Origin: Thiocapsa sp.
Lineage (GTDB): Bacteria > Pseudomonadota > Gammaproteobacteria > Chromatiales > Chromatiaceae
DNA: 34,195 bases
NCBI RefSeq assembly: GCF_011390875.1
Contig: NZ_JAABRP010000032.1
Span: forward strand, 1 to 34,195
Reading direction: 5' to 3'
The translations under genes and the position numbers were made by a program. Below, piece by piece: positions 8,650 to 18,790 of this stretch (positions are counted from its first letter, which is position 1; each line of letters begins with the position of its first letter). The notes below the pieces were generated by a model, which was not told where the DNA came from, searched no databases, and saw only the letters and a program-made list of their open reading frames with translations.

Positions 8650-11600
8650 TCAAGCATCGAGCCGCGCTGCAGACGTCGCCGCCGGCCCCGGCCGACCGAA
8701 GAGATAGCCCTGAAAGGCACGGCAACCATGTCCGACCAACCAGTCGCGTTGGGCCTCGGTCTCGACCCCCTCGGCGATGACGTCGAGGGCGAAGGTATCG
8801 CCCAAGGCGATAATGGTGCGCGCGATCGCTGCATCGTTCGCGTTGGACACAAGATCCCGCACGAAGGAAAGATCGATCTTGAGCTCCTTCAGCGGCAGCC
8901 GCCCGAGATCGGTCAGCGATGAATAGCCGGTTCCGAAATCATCCAGCGCGAAGCTGATGCCCTGCTCCTTGAGCATCGACATCTTCGCGATCATCGCGTC
9001 GCGGTCGTCCAGCAAGAGATTCTCGGTGATCTCGAGTTTGAGTCGTTCGGGATTGCATCCGTGGCGCTCGATCGCGGCGAGGACCTGCTTGACGAAATCC
9101 GGATGATGAAACTGCAACGCACTGATGTTGATCGCAAGCGTCAGCCCGGCCGTCTCCGGCCGTTCGGACCAGACCGCCAATTGGGCGCAGGCCATTTCCA
9201 GAACCCACCGGCCCAGCGGCAAAATCGTCGCGGTCTCTTCGGCCAAGCGGATGAAATCAACGGGCTGGAGCAGTCCACGTTGCGGGTGTTGCCAGCGCAG
9301 CAATCCCTCCGCACCGGTCACCTGCCCCGCTCCGTCGACTTGGCTTTGGTAGTGGAGGAGAAATTCACCGTGCTCCAAGCCCTGGCGTAGACTTGCGGCG
9401 AGCGCGACACGCGCGGATACCTCCACCTGCATCTGAGGGTCGAAGAACCGCATCGTGTCCCGTCCTGCCGCTTTGGCCCGATACATGGCCATATCGGCCT
9501 GCTTCATCAACTCCTCGACGCTCTTGGCCTGCCGCCCGAAGAGGGCGATACCCATGCTGGCGGAGCACCGATACTCGCGATTCTCGAGCTCGCAGGGCGC
9601 GCGCAGTGCTTCAAGCAGCTTGTTCGCGAGCACCTCCGCCTGCGATGCAGCCTCCCGCGTTTGAGCGCTCAAACGCTCCAACATCACCACGAACTCGTCG
9701 CCGCCGAGCCGGGCGAGGGTGTCGGACTCGCGGATACACGAGGCGAGACGCTTGGCGACCTGACGCAGCAATCGGTCACCCTGATCGTGTCCCAGGGTGT
9801 CGTTGAGTGACTTGAAATCGTCCAGATCGATGAAGATCAGAGCGCCCATGCGATGGCTGCGCCGGCTCGCGGCGATCGCGCGCTCGAGTCGGTCCATCAG
9901 CAGACGACGGTTGGGCAGGCCGGTGAGCGGATCAAAAAACGCGAGATGTTTGATCGCCTCCTCGGCACGCCGGCGCTCGGTCGTATCCGTAACCAGGGCG
10001 ACGAAGCGCGGCTCCACGCCGAGGAGCTGCAGGCGAATCTCCGCGGGATAGCAGCTGCCGTCCTTGCGCCGATGCCGGGTCTCCAGCACGACCTGGCTCT
10101 TGCTTCCTTCACGCAGCGGCTCGAGCAAACGCGAAAAGGTCGGCGGATCGTAATCGGGCATCAGATCCAATGGGGTCATCCCGATGAGCTCGACGATGTC
10201 GTAACCCAGGTTGACGCGGGCGCCCTGATTGACCTGCTCGAAGCACAAGCGGTCCGGATCGAAGACATAAACCTCGGTCTGTGACTTCTCGACGATCTCC
10301 CCGAGGCGACTGAGCGAATCATTGGCCGCGTGCCGGGCAGAGATATCGGTGGTCGTACCGATCATCCGCAGGGGCGTGCCGTCCGGGGCGCGCTCGACGA
10401 CCTTGCCGCGCCCCAGGCTCCACACGTAAAGGCCGTCACGGCGCCGCAGCCTGTGCTCATGGTGAAGGGTAGTGGTCCGGCCGCGAAGGTGATCGTCGAT
10501 CGCATCGCTCAGCGCCCGGGAATCGTCCGGATGAACCCGGTCCTTCCAGGCGTCGAGCCGTTCGCAGATGTCCTCCTCGCCCAAGCCCAGGAGGCTCTTC
10601 CAATGGGCCGAGTAGAAGACCTTGCCGGTGCGCAGATCCCAGTCCCAGACCCCGGCATCGCTGCCCTCCAGCGCGAATTTCCAGCGCTCTTCCGCATCGG
10701 CCAGCTCGGCGATCGCGGCGTAATGCTCGAGCGCGTAGGAGATGTCTCGGGCCAGCTCGGCCAGCAAATCGCGCGCGTCGTCGTCAAACACATCGCGGTC
10801 GCGCGCATAGACGCTCAAGACCGCGAACACCTTCCCGCGCATCGTCAGCGGAAGCGATGCCGAGGCGTGCCACCCGAAGCGTCGCGCGGAGGCATGCCAT
10901 GGCCGGGTGACCGGATCGGCTTGGAGGTCGAGGCTCCAGTAGCCCTCCGCGCCGCGCATGACGCGCGCGAGGGGATCATCGTCGAGCCCGTCCGGCTCCG
11001 GCGACGAAGACAGCCCCTCGACCAGCTCGGCTCCGCCCTCGCCGTCCACGGCCAGACACTCGATTCGAGCCTCGCCCGAGCCCGTTCGGCCGATCCAGGC
11101 CATATCCAGGCCGCCTTGCGTCACGAGCTCGCGACAGACCACCGGGAACAACGTGCTCGGTTCCTCGGAATGGATGATGGCCTGGTTACATTCGGTGAGG
11201 ATGCGATAGAGCCGCGTCAGCCGCTCGATCGTGGCATGGCTGCTCTTGCGCGCCGTGATGTCGTGCACGCGCACTACGACCCCTACGACGCTCCCGGCCG
11301 CATCGAGCCACGGGATGTAGGTCACCTCCCCCCAGCCGGTCCGCACACCGCGCCGCGGGAGCTGGGCCTCGAACACGACCGTTTCGCCGGCAAGACAGGC
11401 CGCCAGGCGCGGACCGACCTCTTGCGCGTAGAAGTCCGGATCCATGATCTCGTCCACGCGACGACCGATCACCTGCTCGGAGGTCAGGTCCCATGAGCTG
11501 AGATAAGACGCGTTGGCGGCGCGATACCTGAGGTCGCGGTCAAGATAGGCGAAGCGGTCGGTGCTCGCCGCGATCATGCGTCGGAAAAACTCCGGTTCCC

Positions 11601-11676
11601 CGGTGTCCTCCGACGATGGGCGGCTGCGTCCATTTGGAACGCGCTCGCGCAATGATCTCCCTCCCGGTCTGACCAT
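8650..11676 (-). CDS. PAS-GAF-PAS-PAS-GGDEF-EAL cyclic-di-GMP protein
   Basis: A 1008-aa soluble protein that probably makes and/or breaks c-di-GMP. Domain order (ATG start): PAS about 30-145, GAF about 155-325 (TLFPVVCRELVTQGGLDMAWIG), PAS 330-450, PAS 455-570, GGDEF 575-745, EAL 755-1000. The cyclase has an intact GGDEF (658-662) and an I-site RESD (649-652), so it should be active and feedback-inhibited. The EAL domain keeps NIS, EITEN, DDFG, KID, AEGVE and the FQGYLFGRP region, but the signature triplet is EGL (Glu790) instead of EAL. The metal-binding Glu is therefore present with an altered neighbour. The ATG at 11676 has AGAGG well placed upstream; a GTG at 11691 is a poorer alternative. 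There is no TM segment. It is last in the signalling run, separated from the next gene by a MITE-like repeat. Confidence 0.93.
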   Translation of the reverse strand: MVRPGGRSLRERVPNGRSRPSSEDTGEPEFFRRMIAASTDRFAYLDRDLRYRAANASYLSSWDLTSEQVIGRRVDEIMDPDFYAQEVGPRLAACLAGETVVFEAQLPRRGVRTGWGEVTYIPWLDAAGSVVGVVVRVHDITARKSSHATIERLTRLYRILTECNQAIIHSEEPSTLFPVVCRELVTQGGLDMAWIGRTGSGEARIECLAVDGEGGAELVEGLSSSPEPDGLDDDPLARVMRGAEGYWSLDLQADPVTRPWHASARRFGWHASASLPLTMRGKVFAVLSVYARDRDVFDDDARDLLAELARDISYALEHYAAIAELADAEERWKFALEGSDAGVWDWDLRTGKVFYSAHWKSLLGLGEEDICERLDAWKDRVHPDDSRALSDAIDDHLRGRTTTLHHEHRLRRRDGLYVWSLGRGKVVERAPDGTPLRMIGTTTDISARHAANDSLSRLGEIVEKSQTEVYVFDPDRLCFEQVNQGARVNLGYDIVELIGMTPLDLMPDYDPPTFSRLLEPLREGSKSQVVLETRHRRKDGSCYPAEIRLQLLGVEPRFVALVTDTTERRRAEEAIKHLAFFDPLTGLPNRRLLMDRLERAIAASRRSHRMGALIFIDLDDFKSLNDTLGHDQGDRLLRQVAKRLASCIRESDTLARLGGDEFVVMLERLSAQTREAASQAEVLANKLLEALRAPCELENREYRCSASMGIALFGRQAKSVEELMKQADMAMYRAKAAGRDTMRFFDPQMQVEVSARVALAASLRQGLEHGEFLLHYQSQVDGAGQVTGAEGLLRWQHPQRGLLQPVDFIRLAEETATILPLGRWVLEMACAQLAVWSERPETAGLTLAINISALQFHHPDFVKQVLAAIERHGCNPERLKLEITENLLLDDRDAMIAKMSMLKEQGISFALDDFGTGYSSLTDLGRLPLKELKIDLSFVRDLVSNANDAAIARTIIALGDTFALDVIAEGVETEAQRDWLVGHGCRAFQGYLFGRPGPAATSAARLDA

Positions 11677-11919
11677 GTCACGCCTCTTCACGAATCGTGG
11701 TCTCGGTGCAGCGCCGGCTCGAACACATCGGTCTCGAGACCCGGCACAAAACCCCGAGTGGCTTTCTAGGCTATGCTCGCCGATGACCCGAACCGGCGCA
11801 AGTCCGCGTATCGGCTTCCGCGAGCGGTGGCCGAGTCGGGGCTACTCCGGGGTGTTCTTGGGGCGGCGGGGACCGCGAGGACGGCGTGCCGCGGAGACAT
11901 CGTCGCGTCGCCGGCGTGT

Positions 11920-12112
11920 TAAACCGCGTCCAGAGCGACATGCGTCATTTTCATGTTGCGTTTGGCTTCGGAGATGTCCTCGGTCTCGGCGAGAGGCGGT
12001 TTAAAATTTAATATTTTTCAGAATCTTAAACCGCGCCGGTTCCGTCAATCGTCGGAGCTGGCGCGGCCAAGCCAATCCAACAAACTACGCATACCGCACT
12101 GGGCGCGGTTTA
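11920..12112 (+). repeat. MITE-like composite palindromic repeat, copy A (193 bp)
   Basis: Two palindromic units, 11920-12003 and 12027-12112, each begin TAAACCGCG and end with its inverse (GGCGGTTTA or GCGCGGTTTA). They are joined by a 23-bp AT-rich linker (12004-12026). The outer ends of the whole element form an imperfect inverted repeat of about 32 bp (25/32 matches by eye). A second copy of identical length lies inverted at 28790-28982, about 87 percent identical by hand alignment. No reading frame is inside, so it would be non-autonomous. Its right end overlaps the stop codon of the GGEEF kinase gene. Confidence 0.85.
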
Positions 12113-15100
12113 ATCCCGGGTTTCTCCTGCTGCACCCGGTGCGACACGGTTCCGACCGCCACCCTTCGCGCGGTAGAGTTGCTCGTCGGCCATCTCGAGC
12201 AAACGTTCCGGCTTCTCCCGATCATCGGCCAGCAGCACAGCCGCGCCGATACTGACCGTCACATGGTCATCCACCGGAGAATCCAGGTGCGGGATGTCCA
12301 AGTCCTCGACGGCGACACGCAGGCATTCCGCACGCCGAACGGCCGCCGTCATGTCGCAACCGGGCAGCAGGCACACGAACTCCTCTCCGCCGTAGCGTGC
12401 AATCAGATCGTGGCCGCGACAGGGAACCCCGATCAGTGCCCCGGCGACCGCCTGCAGACAGGCGTCGCCCTCCTGGTGGCCGTGACGATCGTTGTAGCGT
12501 TTGAAGTGATCGACATCCAGGAGGAGGGCCGCAAGCGGGGTGCCGTCGCGTTGCGCCCGCCGCCATTCCGTACGCAAACGTTCGTCGAAGGCGCGGCGGT
12601 TTGCGATGCCTGTCAGCCCGTCCAAATAGGCCATGTCCCGCAGCAGGTCGGACTGCGCCTTCAGGGTCAGATGGGTTCGCACTCTGGCCCGGACCACCGC
12701 GGGATTGACCGGCTTGCTGATGAAATCGACACCGCCGGCCTCGAGTGCCTGTGTTTGATCCAGTGCATCGGTCTGCGCCGTGACGAACAGGATGGGAATG
12801 TCAGCCGTCGCACCGTTTTGCTTGAGTGCGCGGCACACCGCGAGCCCGTCCATCCCCGGCATGATGACGTCGAGCAGGATCAGATCGGGCGGCGCACGGC
12901 GGCAATGCGCCAGGGCCTGCTCGCCGGCGGTGGCCGTGAATACCTCGCAATCGTCCTGAAAGATCCGGCGCATGGCGCGGATCTGGATCGGCTGGTCGTC
13001 CACGATCAACAGATGGGGGCGGCGCGAATGGGGCCAGATCGGCACGATGACCTTCGCACCGCCGCTCTCCGACGCATCGCTCGCGGGATCGCCCGTTACA
13101 GCGATCGCCGCGGCTTGCGGGCGCTCGAGCGCAGGTCTGCGCAAACGCTCGAGTTGGGTCTGCACCTGTTCCAGCGACGCCTTGAGCTCGAGGCGCATCG
13201 CACTGTCGACGAAAAGCCCTTGATTCAGGGTACGCTCGATTTCGGCCGCGATCGCACTCAGACGCTCGGCGCCCACGGTTCCCGCGAGGCCCTTCAGCGT
13301 ATGCAGCATTCGACGTACGCTTACCGCGTCGTCGCCGGCTTCAAGTCGCTCGACGACGCCGGCGAGACTGTCGCTCAACTCGCTCCGAAAGCCCTCCAGC
13401 AGGGTTAGATAAAAGGCGTCGTCGCCGTCGGCATATTGCCGACCCACGTCCAGATCGAAACCGTCCAGCGTCGCGGGGAGACGAGATACCGGTGTGTCGC
13501 GACGAGGATCCGTCACGGACGACGCCGGTGTTTCAGGCGGCTTGAGCCAGCTCGAAAGGGTTCGATAGAGGGCGCCGCTGTCGATCGGCTTGGCGAGATG
13601 CGCAGCAACACCCGCTGCCCGTGCACGCGCGAGATCCTCCTCCATGACAGCCGCCGAGAATGCGATGACCGGCAGTTGCGGATGACGCTCGTGAATCAGG
13701 CGCGTGGCCTCGAAGCCGTCCATGACCGGCATCTGCAAATCCATCAGGACCAGATCGAAGTCGTGCGACTCCACCATCTCCACCGCTTCGGCCCCGTTGT
13801 TGGCAAGCGTGACCCGTGCGCCGGTTCGCTCCAGCATGCGTCTGGCCACCTCCTGATTCAGCGCCTGGTCTTCCGCGACCAGGATAGAGGCACCGTCGAA
13901 ACGCGGTGCGCTCGTCCGCTTGCGCGTTCCGCCCGCGCGCGCCGATGCGATCCCGGGGTCGTGCCGAGGCATCTTTGCCTCGTCGGGACCGACAGAGTTC
14001 GCAAGACCCCTCTCCCCGAGGACCGGCTGCACACGGACACTGAAGCGGAAGGTCGAGCCCTGCCCCTGCAGGCTTTCGACGTCGATCTCGCCGCCCATCA
14101 GCTCGACGAGCTGCCTGGAGATCGCCAGTCCGAGGCCGGTTCCGCCGTATCGACGCGTGATCCCGGACTCCACTTGACTGAAGCTGCCGAACAGCAACCC
14201 AAGCTTGTCCGCCGGGATGCCGATGCCCGTATCGCGAACCGTGAAACCCAAACGAATGGCATCCGAGCGCGGGACCGCATCGCCCGCACCGGCTCCCTCG
14301 GCCGGCGGCAAGGTCTCGACCCGAACCTCGACCTCGCCGCTCTGGGTGAACTTGATCGCGTTGTCCACCAGGTTGACGAGGATCTGGCGCAAGCGTCCGG
14401 CATCGCCGCGCAAGCTCGGCGGCACCTCGGCGGAGACCTCGCAGACCAGCCGCAGCCCCTTGGCGAGGGCACGGTGCGCAACGATCGTCCCGAGCTCTTC
14501 GAGCAGGTCGCGCAGATCGAACTCCACCAGGACAAGATCCAGCTTGCCGGCCTCGATCTTGGAGAGATCCAGGATGTCGTTGATCAGGCGCAGCAGGGAT
14601 CGGGCGCTGACTCGGGCGTTTTCGGCGAAGTCGCGTTGCTCCTCGCTCAGCGCGGTGTCGAGCAACAGCTCGAGCATCCCGATGACGCCGTTCATCGGGG
14701 TGCGGATCTCGTGACTCATGTTGGACAGGAAGGCGCTCTTCGCGCGGTTCGCGTCCTCGGCCCGGGTGGTCAGAATCGCCGCCTGCTCGGAGGTCTCGGC
14801 GAGCCGGCGGTTGAGGTCCAAGAGGTCTCGCTCGGTCTTTCTGCGCGCCGTGACGTCGCGCGCAACCGCGTAGACACGCTCCTCGTGCTGTCTGGAACGC
14901 CACTCGATCCACCGATAACTGCCGTCGCGGCAGCGATACCGGTTCTCGAAAACCAACACCTCCTCGCCCGCAGCTTGTCGTTGGATCGCCGCCAGCGTGG
15001 CATCGCGATCCTCGGGATGCACCAGGTCCAGGAAGACACGCCCCTCGAGCTCCGCGGTCGGATAGCCCAGCACGCGCTCCCATTCCGGATTGAGCCGAAC

Positions 15101-15889
15101 AAACCGGTTCTCGAGATCGGCGATACACAGAAGATCCCGGCTGAAGGCGAAATAGCGATCGAGCTCCTCGCTCTTCTCGCGCGACACTTGGCGCTCGTAT
15201 GCCAACTCGGCTTCGGCACGCCGCCGCTCGGTCAGATCGATGACCATGGCGAGGAGCCGACACTCGCGCGGGTCATCCGTCTCCGCGGGCAGTGCCGCCA
15301 ACTCGAGCTCGCCGACAAAGCCGACCCCGTCGCCGCTCGTAAACGACAACTCGGCGACGCTCGCCCGGCCGCTCGCGCAGGTCCGGCGCAACGCCTCGTA
15401 GAGTGTCGACTCACCTTGACGGTCCGTGAATCGGGTCAGAAAGTGGTGACGCAGATGCCGCGTGCTCAGGCCGAACAGATCGCCGGCAACACGGTTGACC
15501 TCCAGAATCCGGCCGATGGGATCAATGACCAATCCGGCGATCGGCATGTCCGAAAAGAGGCGCAGGTAGCGCTGTACGGCGCGTTCCGTGTCGAGCTGAG
15601 AGGCCCGCAGCTCCTCGTTCTGGATCTCGAGCTCGGCCTGATAGATGCGCAGGTCTTCGATCAGCTTCAGCGGCTCGACCTCAGCCTGCGCCAGATCGCG
15701 CATTGCCCATGCGAGATCGCCCTGCTCGAGCGCCGCGCGGGCTTGTCCCTGTACCGACGCCGCCGGGTCGTGAGCCTCCGGAGCCGAACCGCCAGCCGCG
15801 CCTGCCGGCTTCGGGCTACCGGAGCCCGTTGCCGAAGCCTGCTCGGTCACCCGATCGGCTTCGGGCCGCGAAGCCTTGTCGCCGGTCAT
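12110..15889 (-). CDS. PAS-PAS-HisKA-HATPase-REC-HPt-REC-GGEEF single-chain phosphorelay
   Basis: A 1259-aa soluble hybrid kinase ending in a diguanylate cyclase. Domains: a disordered N-terminus (1-60), a coiled coil (70-105), PAS 108-220, PAS 243-350, HisKA with His393 ([14 protein letters not shown]), and HATPase 495-620 (N box [25 protein letters not shown]). Then come REC1 with Asp717 ([11 protein letters not shown]), HPt with His863 ([12 protein letters not shown]), REC2 with Asp1007 ([11 protein letters not shown]), and GGEEF at 1167-1171 with I-site RGHD at 1158-1161. Every phosphotransfer residue is present, so His-Asp-His-Asp signalling could run within one chain and switch c-di-GMP synthesis. 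The start ATG overlaps the stop of the upstream haem-sensing kinase (ATGA, 15886-15889), implying translational coupling. The TAA stop falls inside the MITE-like repeat. Confidence 0.95.
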   Translation of the reverse strand: MTGDKASRPEADRVTEQASATGSGSPKPAGAAGGSAPEAHDPAASVQGQARAALEQGDLAWAMRDLAQAEVEPLKLIEDLRIYQAELEIQNEELRASQLDTERAVQRYLRLFSDMPIAGLVIDPIGRILEVNRVAGDLFGLSTRHLRHHFLTRFTDRQGESTLYEALRRTCASGRASVAELSFTSGDGVGFVGELELAALPAETDDPRECRLLAMVIDLTERRRAEAELAYERQVSREKSEELDRYFAFSRDLLCIADLENRFVRLNPEWERVLGYPTAELEGRVFLDLVHPEDRDATLAAIQRQAAGEEVLVFENRYRCRDGSYRWIEWRSRQHEERVYAVARDVTARRKTERDLLDLNRRLAETSEQAAILTTRAEDANRAKSAFLSNMSHEIRTPMNGVIGMLELLLDTALSEEQRDFAENARVSARSLLRLINDILDLSKIEAGKLDLVLVEFDLRDLLEELGTIVAHRALAKGLRLVCEVSAEVPPSLRGDAGRLRQILVNLVDNAIKFTQSGEVEVRVETLPPAEGAGAGDAVPRSDAIRLGFTVRDTGIGIPADKLGLLFGSFSQVESGITRRYGGTGLGLAISRQLVELMGGEIDVESLQGQGSTFRFSVRVQPVLGERGLANSVGPDEAKMPRHDPGIASARAGGTRKRTSAPRFDGASILVAEDQALNQEVARRMLERTGARVTLANNGAEAVEMVESHDFDLVLMDLQMPVMDGFEATRLIHERHPQLPVIAFSAAVMEEDLARARAAGVAAHLAKPIDSGALYRTLSSWLKPPETPASSVTDPRRDTPVSRLPATLDGFDLDVGRQYADGDDAFYLTLLEGFRSELSDSLAGVVERLEAGDDAVSVRRMLHTLKGLAGTVGAERLSAIAAEIERTLNQGLFVDSAMRLELKASLEQVQTQLERLRRPALERPQAAAIAVTGDPASDASESGGAKVIVPIWPHSRRPHLLIVDDQPIQIRAMRRIFQDDCEVFTATAGEQALAHCRRAPPDLILLDVIMPGMDGLAVCRALKQNGATADIPILFVTAQTDALDQTQALEAGGVDFISKPVNPAVVRARVRTHLTLKAQSDLLRDMAYLDGLTGIANRRAFDERLRTEWRRAQRDGTPLAALLLDVDHFKRYNDRHGHQEGDACLQAVAGALIGVPCRGHDLIARYGGEEFVCLLPGCDMTAAVRRAECLRVAVEDLDIPHLDSPVDDHVTVSIGAAVLLADDREKPERLLEMADEQLYRAKGGGRNRVAPGAAGETRD

Positions 15890-18108
15890 GGGTCGATCAT
15901 CCGAGGGTCTTCAAGCGGACGGCCCTGACCGTCGGCCGTCGTCGAACGCGTGCGCTCCAGGCTTGACCCGTCGGCGTCCAGGCCCGTCACCCCCTGATCC
16001 GGCTCGGGTTCGCCCGTTACCGCGGCAGTCGATTCAGCCGACACCGGCGGCTCGGGGGTTGGGTTGCCCCCATCCTGCTCGGCACCCCGCGCCAACCAGC
16101 ACGCCAAGGTCTCGAACAGAAGGTGGCTGTCGATCGGCTTGGCCAGATGACCATTCACACCGGCCACCCGCGCACGCTCCCGATCGGCTTCCATGACCGC
16201 GGCCGTCAGCGCGATCACGGGCAGCTCCGGGAAGGAGGCGCGGATGCGTCGCGTCGCCTCGAAGCCGTCCATCACCGGCATCTGCAGATCCATCAGCACC
16301 AGGTCGAAGCTCCGCTCCTGCACCAGATCCAACGCCTCCGCACCATGGTTGGCCAGGGTGACCTGCGCGCCGGTCTTCTCCAGGATGCGCTTGGCCACCT
16401 CTTGGTTCAGGAGATTGTCCTCCACCACGAGGATCGAGGCGCCGGAAAAATCGGGCACGGCCGATCGCGGCGACGCGACACGCCGGGCTGACTTCTCGGA
16501 ACCCGCTTCGAGTCCGGTCACGGTGCCGGGATCCCCGGGAGGCGCCGAATCGTGCGTCTCGACATCCGCAGGATCCGCCAAGGGCAAGGCCAGCTCGATC
16601 GAGAAGGTACTGCCCTCGCCCGCCGTCGAATCCACTCCGAGCGTCCCATCCATGCGCTCGACCAACAGCCGACTGATCACCAACCCCAGCCCCCTGCCGC
16701 CATAGGGCCGGGTGCTCGAGGTGTCGGCCTGGAAGAAGGGCTCGAAGAGCTGGCCGACGGTCTGCTCGCTCATGCCGACCCCGGTGTCTCGAACCTCGAA
16801 ACGCAGCCGGACCCGATCGCCCTCGCGCCCGAGATGCAGAATACTCAGCGCGACGTAGCCTCGCTCGGTGAACTTGAGCGCGTTGCCGATCAAATTGGAG
16901 AGGATCTGCCCGAGACGCGACACATCGCCGAGCAGCGCGGGGGGGATATCGGGATCGACGCGAACGCGCAGCTCGAGTCCTTTCGCCGCGGTCGCGGCCC
17001 CGAAGAGGATCTGCAACTGCGAGGCGAGCTCCGCCGGACGAAAGGGTCGCGGATCCAGATTGAGCCGTCCGGCCTCGATCGCGGAATAGTCCAAGATGTC
17101 GGCGATCATCCCCGAAAGCATGCGCGAGGCACTGCGGATCTTACCGAGAGAATCGCGCTGCTCATCGCTCAAGGGCGTGCGCAGCAGGACATCGCTCAGC
17201 CCGATCACCGCATTCATCGGGGTGCGGATCTCGTGGCTCATGTTGGCGAGAAACTCGCTCTTGGCACGACCGGCCCGCTCGGCCTCGGACAGGGCTTCAT
17301 CCAACGCGGAATTCTGAGCAGTCATCGCCTCCGTCTGGGCGTGGAGCTCGCGATTTAAGCGACGGGTGCGCGCGTTCAGCCCTTCGACCTGCGCAGCCTG
17401 TCGCCACAACAGCCAACCGGCACCCCAGATCAGGACCAGAACCGTCGCGAGAAAGCCGAGATGACCGATGCGCAGCTGCATGACGCCGGCGCCGATGGCC
17501 GTTCGAAAGGGCTCGTAGGGCAGCGACACGCGAATCCCGCCGCGCACGCTCCCGATCGCGTAACCGTCTTTCTCGTGGCACGCCAGGCAGGGCTTCTCCG
17601 CGATCAAGGCACCCATGAATCGAAAGCTCTCGTGTCCGCCCTCCTCCACCAGGCCCGCGTACTCGCGCGCACCCGCCTCGAAGGCCGAGAGGGCCTCGCG
17701 TTCCCAGTCGTCCGCGGCATTCAGTGGGTTCAGTGGCTTGAGGCTGGTGATCTTGAAGTGAACACCCTCCCGGTCGGTCGCCATATCGGAGAGCAGCCGG
17801 GTCATGTACGCCGGATTGATCTTGGTCAGCTGCACCCCGTCCCGGGTCACCACATCGCGCGCCGGGTCCTCCAGATACGGGTTGGGGGCGATCAGGTCGG
17901 TCACGGGAACATACACGCCGTTGTGCAGCGCATTCCAACGGCGCGTCAGCACCAGCTGCTTGAAGAAGGTCACGCCCATCTCATGCGCGAGATGCCGATG
18001 ATGGGCCTCGACCCGACCGACACTCAGCGCGAAGGACAGCAGGGTCGCCCCGATCAGCAGGGCCGACAGGAACCCGAGGAAAATCACGATCTGTCGTTTG
18101 AGGCTCAC
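15886..18108 (-). CDS. Membrane hybrid histidine kinase with haem-c (Tll0287-like/DUF3365) sensor
   Basis: A 740-aa hybrid kinase. TM1 is at residues 7-30. The extracytoplasmic sensor (about 31-212) has the Tll0287-like/DUF3365 pattern, including [27 protein letters not shown] and the c-type haem motif CLACH (174-178). TM2 is near 217-235. A coiled coil leads to HisKA (His292 in [15 protein letters not shown]), then HATPase (400-510; IGNALKF, DTGVGM, GRGLGL) and a REC domain with Asp607. The last 70 residues are low complexity. The family is thought to sense redox state or small ligands through haem. I prefer the GTG at 18108 (ACGGA 7 nt upstream); the frame stays open to 18309, but that extension is Cys/Arg-rich and looks non-coding. 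It has no HPt, whereas the overlapping downstream gene supplies one. Confidence 0.92.
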   Translation of the reverse strand: MSLKRQIVIFLGFLSALLIGATLLSFALSVGRVEAHHRHLAHEMGVTFFKQLVLTRRWNALHNGVYVPVTDLIAPNPYLEDPARDVVTRDGVQLTKINPAYMTRLLSDMATDREGVHFKITSLKPLNPLNAADDWEREALSAFEAGAREYAGLVEEGGHESFRFMGALIAEKPCLACHEKDGYAIGSVRGGIRVSLPYEPFRTAIGAGVMQLRIGHLGFLATVLVLIWGAGWLLWRQAAQVEGLNARTRRLNRELHAQTEAMTAQNSALDEALSEAERAGRAKSEFLANMSHEIRTPMNAVIGLSDVLLRTPLSDEQRDSLGKIRSASRMLSGMIADILDYSAIEAGRLNLDPRPFRPAELASQLQILFGAATAAKGLELRVRVDPDIPPALLGDVSRLGQILSNLIGNALKFTERGYVALSILHLGREGDRVRLRFEVRDTGVGMSEQTVGQLFEPFFQADTSSTRPYGGRGLGLVISRLLVERMDGTLGVDSTAGEGSTFSIELALPLADPADVETHDSAPPGDPGTVTGLEAGSEKSARRVASPRSAVPDFSGASILVVEDNLLNQEVAKRILEKTGAQVTLANHGAEALDLVQERSFDLVLMDLQMPVMDGFEATRRIRASFPELPVIALTAAVMEADRERARVAGVNGHLAKPIDSHLLFETLACWLARGAEQDGGNPTPEPPVSAESTAAVTGEPEPDQGVTGLDADGSSLERTRSTTADGQGRPLEDPRMIDP

Positions 18109-18442
18109 GTCGAGGTCCGTCAATGACGAGGTTGGAGCGTTCCCCGCCCCGGGAGCAGGCCCGACAGCGCACCGCGCGGCCGAGCGCAGGCTGCATCCAT
18201 ACCTTAGACCGGCCCAGCCTCCCGGCCAAGCCCTGCCGGGGAAAAAACAAGGTGAAGTGCGTGTGCCGCCATCCGCGACGGCCGAGGATGCCGGTCGCCT
18301 TCGCGGCACTTGGCGCAGAGCGCCACGGGTATGCGTGACACCGCAGAGCGGATGTCACGAGCCACTCAAGGTCTGGGTGGCCGGCATGAGCCGCTCAAGG
18401 TCTGGGCGGCCGGCCTAACGAGTGACTCTTCACGGAAATCGC
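18109..18442. other. Intergenic region between the small membrane protein and the haem kinase
   Basis: This 334-bp stretch holds a 29-bp near-perfect tandem duplication (18359-18416). No gene was identified. The reading frame of the haem kinase stays open through part of it, but without a ribosome site or a plausible N-terminus. Confidence 0.5.
18359..18416. repeat. Two 29-bp tandem direct repeats
   Basis: Copies at 18359-18387 and 18388-18416 share GAGCC(A/G)CTCAAGG followed by TCTGGG(T/C)GGCCGGC. They differ at three positions (an A/G, a T/C and the penultimate A/C). They lie upstream of the haem kinase on the leader side. Confidence 0.8.
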
Positions 18443-18691
18443 CTAAAGCCAATCCACCAACACGGAATCCTTCTGTACGTCGTCGGGATCGGCGTCACTC
18501 GAGCGTGCGCTTCGTCCGTAGTCGGCAATCTGCCGAAACGTCGGATGAGAGGTCGCGACATAGTCCACTGTGCCGATACGATCGGCAAGCGGATGGAGCA
18601 GAAGCAGAAGAATCCAGGCAACCAGCAACGTCGACAGAAGGGAGGCAAGCACCGGCATCATCTCGGCCCGGAACCCATGAAGAGGCTTCAC
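18443..18691 (-). CDS. Small single-TM protein of unknown function
   Basis: An 82-aa frame between two kinase genes, on the same strand. Residues 12-34 form a strong TM helix (MPVLASLLSTLLVAWILLL), followed by a polar tail (RIGTVDYVATSHPTFRQIA and an acidic end). Codon use resembles the neighbours. The frame starts at GTG (18691) without a clear ribosome site; the tandem ATGs at about 18658-18661 are a good alternative and would give about 72 aa. A CpxR-type direct repeat sits 35 bp before the GTG. I do not recognise the family. The small size and the lack of a good ribosome site keep confidence moderate. Confidence 0.5.
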   Translation of the reverse strand: MKPLHGFRAEMMPVLASLLSTLLVAWILLLLLHPLADRIGTVDYVATSHPTFRQIADYGRSARSSDADPDDVQKDSVLVDWL

Positions 18692-18725
18692 CGAGAAGGT
18701 TAAGCGAACGGGCTTGCGCCCTACA

Positions 18726-18740
18726 GTAAAGAAATGTAAA
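18726..18740. promoter_or_regulatory. CpxR-box-like direct repeat, site 1
   Basis: GTAAA (18726-18730), five bases (GAAAT), GTAAA (18736-18740). Read toward the minus-strand genes it is TTTAC-N5-TTTAC. It lies between the end of the LOV kinase and the start of the small membrane protein. The spacing of exactly 10 bp between half sites is what OmpR-family regulators use. Confidence 0.6.
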
Positions 18741-18790
18741 TCGGCGTGGCGTCCGGGGATGCCGCTTTGAACACCGGGCAGCGACCTTCG

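Noticed and set aside
13436-15928. 830-codon plus-strand open frame opposite the GGEEF hybrid kinase
   Set aside because: Same antisense shadow effect; all kinase, REC, HPt and cyclase motifs are on the minus strand.
18109-18309. N-terminal extension of the haem kinase (67 extra codons)
   Set aside because: The residues are Cys/Arg/Gly-rich without homology, no ribosome site precedes 18309, and a GTG with a fair ribosome site lies just before TM1.
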